DNA of 10,790 bases from Phoronis ovalis (lineage: Eukaryota > Phoronida > Phoronidae): the NCBI GenBank assembly GCA_028565635.1, contig JAOXYB010059857.1, forward strand, positions 1 through 10,790. Direction: 5' to 3'. Every line of letters begins with the position of its first letter. Position 1 is the stretch's first letter. Below are positions 1 to 10,790 of this stretch, piece after piece. The notes under the pieces were generated by a model. It had not been told where the DNA came from. It searched no databases and saw only the letters and a program-made list of their open reading frames with translations. Both the position numbers and the translations under genes were made by a program.

Positions 1-172
1 AATACGTGTATTAATATGCCGGTACTATATTCGTATGTAGTGTCAACAATGCCTCGTGCTATGGTGTACTTAGGCCACATCAAAAATAGATGCAGACATG
101 GGAAAATTATAAGCTTACCGTAACTCTTCCGTACAGACACCAGTAAACAGGGAGATTACAGTGACTACTCAC
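1..172 (-). other. DOT1L: DOT1L intron after exon 10 copy A, partial
   Basis: The sequence downstream of the copy-A donor shows no LENYF-like exon and no third exon copy. A second donor-like site ACG|GTAAGC at 118-113 is in frame with copy A (see findings). Confidence 0.7.
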
Positions 173-5669
<5,497 letters not shown>

Positions 5670-5762
5670 GATGTTGTTGTGCTTCTATGCACAAGCGTCA
5701 GTGCTGGATTTTCCCATTTACGTTGAGACGGTGTTCATTTTGATTTAACCTCTTTCGACAAT

Positions 5763-5771
5763 GGCCATCTT
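5763..5771 (-). promoter_or_regulatory. YY1-like site AAGATGGCC
   Basis: On the minus strand this reads AAGATGGCC, matching the YY1 core AAGATGGC. It is in DOT1L orientation, 94-102 bp before the ATG, a usual position for YY1 in animal 5' leaders. Confidence 0.4.
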
Positions 5772-5791
5772 TCCATGTGAAGAAGATCTGT

Positions 5792-5797
5792 CACGTG
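5792..5797. promoter_or_regulatory. E-box CACGTG in the divergent promoter
   Basis: The palindromic CACGTG within GTCACGTGAT is the preferred context of USF/MITF/TFE-type bHLH-zip factors. It is in the DOT1L half of the gap, 123 bp from that ATG. A six-base match alone is weak evidence of function. Confidence 0.4.
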
Positions 5798-6038
5798 ATT
5801 AGAATACGGTGTTCTTACTGGATAATTTGACTTGTCTCGTTTTGAAGCAGACCTCGATTGCAATTCCAGACATGGCGCTTTATTTTTAAAGACGAGGAAG
5901 TCTGACTTTAATTAAAAATAGTTGAAATTTAAGTATTTTGCCCGTGTATGTAGGACAATTCTATAATAGTATATTTCAAATTACTGATGCATACTCAATT
6001 TATCTACAAAGCGCTGTTAATACTTTGCAAAGAAGAGG

Positions 6039-6041
6039 ATG
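6039..6041 (+). CDS. RAD54L: RAD54L coding exon 1: only the ATG
   Basis: The sequence AAGAAGAGG-ATG|GTGAGT places a strong donor directly after the start codon. Joined to exon 2 it gives M-RRSQAPS, like human MRRSLAPS. An in-frame TAA at 6018-6020 closes the frame upstream, and A at -3 favours initiation. The alternative is a leader exon ending elsewhere and initiation at ATG 7458 in exon 2. Confidence 0.75.
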
Positions 6042-9000
6042 GTGAGTTTTTGTAGGTTTGAGCAGGATGCCAGGATCCCTAGAGGCTAGACCCTTGCCCT
6101 TAAATTGGCCTTGTACTGTTGTAGGCCTAGTACTAGTAGTAGTATTAATCTATTATTAAACTAATTATTAAAATTAAATCCCCCGGGCCCTGGGGAGCAC
6201 TGCTCTAACAAAATACCCACCCTGGAATATCCTAGGGTAAAAAAGCGGCTTTGAATATTTAGCTCTAAATGTTAAAATACCACCCAGAAAATAGTAATTT
6301 TTCTAAAAAGTCAAAACCCCCATCCTGAATATACTCCCAACACAAAATACGCACCCTGAAATATCCTAGAGGGTCAAAATACCTACCCTGAAGGGTGGCC
6401 CATGTATATATACCTTTATGCTAGCAATGCCCCCCATCCTGACTCTTGGCTGGCTCAACTCCCACGTACTGTAGCCAGGATTAGATACTGATCGAGTACA
6501 TAGGATAAACAACTAATAAAATTAATCGCTGATAGTCATGGAGCCCAGGGGGTCACTTGCCCCTCACTTACCAATATTTCATACGGGAAGGCACCTCCAA
6601 AATAAATTTTATAGTTGCATCCGTGACCATAGTGTCTATGCATGAAACAGTGCAGTAAAATAAACACAGACAATTTTTAAATACAAGAAGGAATTTTCTG
6701 CATTTCTTCCATAGAATGAATTGCTAGGTAATTCACTGGATATTAACATTATTTCAGAGATGTAGCTGTTTCTGTATAACATAACACATCAAGTTGACAT
6801 ATCAAACACTAAGTTTGTTCTTGCACTCTGTTTTTGATTGGCATAGAGGAGGGCTGTATGGGGGGTATCGCGAGCAACGAGTATTTGGTCTGCTAAGTGC
6901 GAGCAGCGAGCATTGCCTTGGTCTGTTAAGTGCGAGCAGTGAGCATTGTCTTTTGGCGAACATTATTTTGCATATTTTTTAAAATTTAGTGTACTATTTT
7001 GTTTTGACGACGTTTTTTCTTTTGGTTGTCGATTTTTTTGGCGATCGTTTTCTTGTTAAGTGCGAGCAGCGAGCATTGCCAATTTTTAAGTGCGAGCATT
7101 GTACCTTGGCGAGTACCCCCTACCCCCCTCATAGAGATATTGGTCATAGGCTATTCTTATTTCATGGAGCATTGTTTGGCCTACAAAATTAAGGCCATAA
7201 AAAGATCGTGCTAGTATTTACCCAAATATTACAAGAAATATGCTCACCAAATAAAATGGATATGATTTTTAATTAAATTTTGTTTATCATAGCAAAACAT
7301 GTTTACATGTTATTAATAATTATGTTAAAATTCAATTCAAAATCGTTCATGTTATTTCGTGTCACCTATATATTCCAACACCTGCGACATAAAAAAATAG
7401 AAATGACCTTAAGACAATCTTGCATTTTCTTTTTAGCGGAGAAGTCAGGCTCCAAGCATGGTGGCATTTGTTGCCAAAAGAGGGAGGAATGAAGATGAAA
7501 TGTTTGATCAGGTAAATCTGCCATATTACCTTTACATAGCTGTTATCATCATGCCAATGATAATAGAAGTCAGAGAATAAACAAGGATGACTAGCAATAT
7601 TCATATAGTTTATAAGGCATTTTATATTAGCAGCAAATTGTATGAATATCTTGGGTAGTATTGAGGAACATAACATAATTATATGCTCAAATTTGATATC
7701 AATTGACCTTGCATCTCTACATTTTCAAGTTGTTTATGCTATTTCATATTTAAAATAGAATTGACATGTCTGTATTCCAGGAACGCAAAAGATCTCGAAA
7801 ACACGAAACCTCACTTGAAGAGAAGTTACTATCTAGTCAATATATGTCTCCATATAGAAAACCTCTTATTTCAATTGTTAACCGACCACCTGTCCCTGAT
7901 CATAATGCTTATGTAAGTAACCAATTAATAACCCAATATGCTTAATAAAAGCATTTTTGTAATGAAAATCAGGAGACATCTCACTCTAAATAATATATTT
8001 CAGTATACATAAATCTGTTGAATAACTCCAGGTAAATGTTATAAGATCTTCAGAACAGCCAACAGTGCAGAGTCCGAAAATCTTGAAGCTTTGTGTCCAG
8101 CCAGGATTGTTGTTGTGTGATAAAGGAGCTAAGGGAACACAATTTTAAATAACTACTTGTTTTTAATCGATGTGTGTAATTGCCTTTTACTTTTATTTAA
8201 GTATAAATTGCAAATGACAGGATCTGTAAGTAAAATTGTTCCAGAAAATTATTTTATACTTTAATCTATGCTTTGCAGGAAGCCATGATTAAGAAAATAC
8301 TATCGAGACCTTTCAAAATTCCAATCCCGAACTACCAAGGTAAAGCATCATCTTGTCTATTAATTAACTTTTGCAATGCTCACTGTAATGTCACATCTAC
8401 CAGTATTGTACTACATAATACTTAAGGTACAGGCTCACTGTAATGTCACATCTACCAGTATTGTACTACATAATACTTAGGGTACAGGCTCACTGTAATG
8501 TCACATCTACCAGTATTGTACTACATACAGGTTATATTTCAAGTCTCATCCACCAGAATTCTTGTTTACTAATAAAGTGTCACTTACATTTTCCTATTTG
8601 TTAGGGAAATTATGTGTCATGTTATTATTTTTTTGCAGTAGAGTAACGCAATTTTATTAAGAAAATATCTTAGTTTACACTGTCAGACTGTTATGTACCC
8701 CACATATCCCCATAATGGTGAACATGTTATATATAATAACCTTGCACAAGTTTGTAATTAACAAAGTGTAGTTTTCTGATAAGGCCATCTTGATAACAGT
8801 TTAAGGACAATAACTGTTTGCTGTGGTGTGGGAAATATGTTTGTGTGCTTGTGCACAAATATTTTATTACATAGAAGTATATTTAAATAAACCAGTCTAT
8901 TAACCTGATGAATGTATCATGACACTTGGAAACAAGGTGAGTAAAAGTAATTTGACAAAATCTTGTAATTTTTCAAAACTTACTAGACTTCATGGAGGTA

Positions 9001-10432
9001 TACATTTTTCATCAGGTTCAAGTTTAGGTAGCAAGGCTCTTGGTATCAGAAGACAGGGTGCAAGGCAAGCTCTTCATGATCCGTATGAAGATGAAGCATT
9101 GATTCTGTATAGTCCACCAGAATTAAGTGCTCATGAACAGCTTAAGGTTGACATGTAAGTCTCAAAATATGACATCACAAAACTGGCCACCGTGGAGGGG
9201 AAAACTTCTAAACATCTTTGTTCTTTCACAAGTGACGTATTTTCCCTTTTCCTTAGAGCATTAAGTAATCTGTTTTGAAAATTAACACATCAAGTAAGCA
9301 CAATCTATTTTGAATGTTAATAGCAAGCTCTTACATAATGTGTATGCACATTGGAGTGTGACTTAACCCCACATGAGTACAATTAAAAATCAATCTGGTA
9401 GCCCATATATTTTCAGATAATAACTAGCTTATTTATCAAATTGTTTCCAGGTTAGAACTAGCTTATTTATCAACCTTATTTTTAATATCCTAAGTTTCAT
9501 AAAATTTGCTAAAGCTGGAAAAATGGTAACTTCCTAGTGACCAAAAATTTTGAAAGTTATCTCAATTTTGCAGGGAAAAGCAACCAGTGCATGTTGTCGT
9601 CGACCCACTGTTAACTAAAGTTCTCCGGCCACATCAACGTGAGGTAAGTTTCTTCACTGTGACCCACTGTTTCTCTGTCTCTTATTGACTTTAACGCTTG
9701 CTTGACTAACAAGAGATGGTCTTAGTTCGCTAGCCCACTTATGGGTGAGGGTCTCGTAACCCTCGCTTGAGTAAATGAGCCTCTCCCATCTTCTCAAAGT
9801 ACCTTATAATTATTGACAATCTCATTATAATAATAATAATGATTTGAGTGTGGGTGAGATGTGAAAAATATTTCGTTTACAATATCATTTGCAGCTAGTG
9901 GTAATGTGAAATTTGTTAACATTACAGGGTGTAAAGTTTATGTATGACTGTGTAACTGGAGTCCAGATCCCTGACAACTTTGGCTGTATTATGGCAGATG
10001 AAATGGGCTTGGGGAAAACACTGCAGTGTATTACCCTTATGTGGACATTGCTGGTAAATATATGTTTCTTTTACACTAGAACTTGGTGTACTATAATGCA
10101 GGGTTACATACATAATCTTTCATCAATTACCTTTACATTATGATAGAAGCCTATATTTAGTGCAATATTGAGGCACGTGTAGTTACTAGATGTTTAAATG
10201 CTATCCAGTATTTTGATTTTAATATTTGTTGTTGTGTAATGATTAAATACAGAATTTGTTTTATGAAATAAAGCAGTGTTTGTTTTAAAAGCATTAAAGC
10301 ACATATTTATATGTTAAATCAAATAGCACAATTATGATAGCATGCAAAATCTTAATTTTGCAGAGACAGAGTCCTGATTGTGCACCATTGATTGACAAAG
10401 CTGTGGTTGTTGCTCCTAGTAGTTTAGTTAAG
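6039..10432 (+). CDS. RAD54L: RAD54L DNA repair/recombination translocase, 5' part (spliced, continues beyond right edge)
   Basis: This gene encodes a Swi2/Snf2-family double-stranded-DNA translocase that works with the RAD51 filament in homologous recombination, acting in the nucleus. Joining 6039-6041, 7437-7511, 7781-7912, 8279-8339, 9016-9154, 9574-9643, 9928-10053 and 10364-10432 gives 225 residues in one frame. In order they show a basic N-terminal tail ([23 protein letters not shown]), [61 protein letters not shown], the Walker A/motif [10 protein letters not shown] (183-191, K190 equivalent to human K189), and motif Ia [12 protein letters not shown]. Human RAD54L continues with NWYNEV, which is not in the window; motifs II-VI lie beyond. 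All phases agree and there are no stops. A RAD54B-type paralogue is less likely, given the N-terminal match. Confidence 0.95.
6206..6400. repeat. Degenerate ~30-bp repeats with CACCCTGAA core
   Basis: Units of the form CAAAATACCCACCCTGGAAT followed by ATCCTAGGGT occur about five times: clear at 6209-6238, 6341-6374 and 6375-6400, and decayed at about 6270-6293 and 6310-6338. Uneven spacing and divergence suggest an old interspersed element rather than a fresh satellite. Confidence 0.65.
6840..7143. repeat. GC-rich repeat cluster with GCGAGCAGCGAGCATTG units and inverted ends
   Basis: TAAGTGCGAGCAGCGAGCAT plus TG occurs at 6894-6915 and 7057-7078, with one change at 6927-6948 and a version shortened by an internal deletion at 7087-7101. 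The cluster's ends are roughly inverse: ATAGAGGAGGG..GGGGGGTA.CGCGAGCAA near 6843-6876 against TTGGCGAGTACCCCC..CCCCCTCATAGA at 7106-7136. This suggests a roughly 300-bp non-autonomous element in intron 1; no coding capacity was found. Confidence 0.6.
7437..7511 (+). CDS. RAD54L: RAD54L exon 2
   Basis: This 75-nt exon, TTTTTAG|CGGAGA to GATCAG|GTAAAT, encodes [18 protein letters not shown].. EDEMFDQ. The RRS.APS start matches the N-terminus of vertebrate RAD54. It is in phase 0 at both ends. Confidence 0.88.
7781..7912 (+). CDS. RAD54L: RAD54L exon 3
   Basis: This 132-nt exon, ATTCCAG|GAACGC to GCTTAT|GTAAGT, encodes 44 residues: [20 protein letters not shown], then [20 protein letters not shown] and HNAY. 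The SP[FY]RKPL motif matches human RAD54L. The basic cluster KRSRKH could be a nuclear localisation signal. Confidence 0.92.
7913..8278 (+). other. RAD54L: RAD54L intron 3
   Basis: This 366-bp AT-rich intron lies between exons 3 and 4. Nothing was recognised beyond good splice sites. Confidence 0.75.
8279..8339 (+). CDS. RAD54L: RAD54L exon 4
   Basis: This 61-nt exon, TTTGCAG|GAAGCC to CAAG|GTAAAG, encodes [20 protein letters not shown] plus one base of Gly91. It matches human [20 protein letters not shown] closely. Confidence 0.95.
8340..9015 (+). other. RAD54L: RAD54L intron 4
   Basis: This 676-bp intron starts close to a 55-bp tandem repeat (8378-8527). The rest is AT-rich with no recognised feature. 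Confidence 0.75.
8378..8527. repeat. 55-bp tandem repeat, 2.7 copies
   Basis: Units beginning GCTCACTGTAATGTCACATC start at 8378, 8433 and 8488, a period of exactly 55. The two full copies differ at one base (TTAAGG versus TTAGGG), and the third stops after 40 bases. Near identity points to recent expansion. Confidence 0.95.
9016..9154 (+). CDS. RAD54L: RAD54L exon 5
   Basis: This 139-nt exon, TTCATCAG|GTTCAA to GACAT|GTAAGT, encodes (G)[19 protein letters not shown].. [15 protein letters not shown] and [11 protein letters not shown](M). It matches human [20 protein letters not shown]. The frame stays open upstream of the acceptor to an ATG at 8919, which is intronic chance. Confidence 0.93.
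9155..9573 (+). other. RAD54L: RAD54L intron 5, with an 18-bp direct repeat
   Basis: This 419-bp intron contains AACTAGCTTATTTATCAA twice, at 9422-9439 and 9456-9473, which fits a short local duplication. No other feature was recognised. Confidence 0.75.
9574..9643 (+). CDS. RAD54L: RAD54L exon 6
   Basis: This 70-nt exon, TTTTGCAG|GGAAAA to CGTGAG|GTAAGT, completes Met137 and encodes [20 protein letters not shown] and [13 protein letters not shown] is the Q-motif-like segment just before the ATPase core. Confidence 0.95.
9928..10053 (+). CDS. RAD54L: RAD54L exon 7 (Walker A)
   Basis: This 126-nt exon, ATTACAG|GGTGTA to TTGCTG|GTAAAT, encodes [19 protein letters not shown], then [20 protein letters not shown] and [11 protein letters not shown] is motif I, with the ATP-binding lysine K190. 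Confidence 0.97.
10054..10363 (+). other. RAD54L: RAD54L intron 7
   Basis: This 310-bp AT-rich intron lies between the Walker A and motif Ia exons. Nothing was recognised in it. Confidence 0.75.
10364..10432 (+). CDS. RAD54L: RAD54L exon 8 (motif Ia)
   Basis: This 69-nt exon, TTTTGCAG|AGACAG to TTAAG|GTTAGT, encodes [20 protein letters not shown] and LVK. It matches human [20 protein letters not shown]. It is in phase 0 at both ends, and the next exon is beyond the window. Confidence 0.95.
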
Positions 10433-10790
10433 GTTAGTTTGGTTAACATCTGTACTCTGTGTTTAATATTTTTACTTTTATCGCCTCCAAGATATTTGTC
10501 TATATTGTTTACATGTTAAGTTGTTTAGATATAGCATTATGTCCAATTATTCTATGGTTTGTATATGTGAGCAGGATGTTGTTTTATAGTACGAAGGTTA
10601 TAGTCTCTGCTAGTAACCCTGGTATTGATTGTATCGCATTGTGTTTATAAAGACTGATCCATGCCACTGTATACACAGAGTACATAGGTTCCTAAATTTT
10701 GTTGATATTTTTAATTACTAGACGGTACCCGTGGTAAACCACAGATCTTGATAGAGATGTAGGTCACGTAAGGCCGAGTTCAGACATGTT
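10433..10790 (+). other. RAD54L: RAD54L intron 8, partial
   Basis: The window ends inside this intron. The expected next exon, starting NWYNEV, is not seen in these 358 bases. Confidence 0.7.

Larger units (their letters stand above)
5670..6038. promoter_or_regulatory. Divergent promoter and 5' leaders shared by DOT1L and RAD54L
   Basis: The two start codons face away from each other with 369 bp between them, so both 5' leaders and both promoters must lie here unless upstream non-coding exons exist. An E-box CACGTG sits at 5792-5797. AAGATGGCC, a YY1-like core, reads toward DOT1L at 5771-5763, and CATGGCGC at 5871-5878 reads toward RAD54L. No convincing TATA box at a fixed distance was seen. 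Transcription start sites cannot be placed from sequence alone. Confidence 0.7.
6042..7436 (+). other. RAD54L: RAD54L intron 1, repeat-rich
   Basis: This 1395-bp intron follows the start codon directly. It holds two repeat blocks, annotated separately, and otherwise AT-rich sequence. Short open frames on both strands (for example 6794-7214) come from the repeats and show no protein family. Confidence 0.75.

Noticed and set aside
5940-5990. TATA-like AT-rich words upstream of RAD54L
   Set aside because: The whole region is AT-rich, and no start site is known to give the required spacing.
6794-7214. Overlapping short plus-strand frames with [16 protein letters not shown] repeats
   Set aside because: The repeated peptide is only the translation of the GCGAGCAGCGAGCATTG DNA repeat; the frames change between copies.
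7458-7460. ATG inside RAD54L exon 2 as the main start codon
   Set aside because: It would drop the conserved RRS.APS residues, which join perfectly to the ATG at 6039 through a strong donor.
7362-7676. 104-residue open frame on the minus strand
   Set aside because: It is antisense to RAD54L exon 2 and its flanking introns, with no family resemblance. The plus strand explains the conserved part.
8919-9015. ATG 8919 and the open frame leading into RAD54L exon 5 as an alternative start
   Set aside because: The 32 codons before the acceptor resemble no RAD54 sequence, and upstream exons 2-4 match RAD54 and join in phase. Retained only as a chance intronic frame.
9736-9775. Possible tRNA or tRNA-derived element around GAGGGTCTCGTAACCCTC
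   Set aside because: It forms one 6-bp hairpin but no cloverleaf, and no T-arm GGTTCGA-type box was found.

Overview
This window is nuclear DNA from an animal, most likely an invertebrate. It is AT-rich, and its genes are split into many short exons with GT..AG introns of about 180 to 1550 bp. The proteins are clearly metazoan in type and close to the human orthologues. The species cannot be named from the sequence. Two conserved chromatin and DNA-repair genes lie head to head, and all other sequence is intron, promoter or repeat.

Minus strand, 5669 down to the left edge: the 5' part of DOT1L, the histone H3 lysine-79 methyltransferase. Nine constitutive exons plus a final alternative exon encode residues 1-318, essentially the whole catalytic fold. 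The residue offset from human DOT1L is a constant 3. The long C-terminal part lies beyond the left edge.

The most unusual feature is at 173-699. The exon encoding the end of the catalytic domain is present twice in tandem (593-699 and 173-279). Both copies are 107 nt, open, in the same phase and flanked by good splice sites, but they differ at 10 of 35 full codons' residues. Because 107 is not a multiple of 3, using both copies creates an immediate stop and using neither shifts the frame. This has the layout of a mutually exclusive exon pair that would change residues in the methyltransferase active-site wall. The 313-bp intron between them carries a roughly 48-bp imperfect inverted repeat (327-375 with 516-563). 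Once folded, it would leave only short intron arms at the splice sites, a plausible structural basis for exclusivity.

Middle, 5670-6038: a 369-bp gap between the two start codons that must act as a shared, divergent promoter. It has an E-box and two oppositely oriented YY1-like sites.

Plus strand, 6039 to the right edge: the 5' part of RAD54L, the Swi2/Snf2-type DNA translocase of homologous recombination. Eight exons give residues 1-225, ending just after helicase motif Ia. The first coding exon contributes only the ATG. Introns 1 and 4 hold repeats: degenerate CACCCTG units, a GC-rich GCGAGCAGCGAGCATTG element, and 2.7 copies of a 55-bp tandem repeat.

The two genes share chromatin and DNA-break-repair biology, so co-regulation from one promoter is possible but is inference. 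No RNA genes, CRISPR arrays or intact transposase genes were seen.
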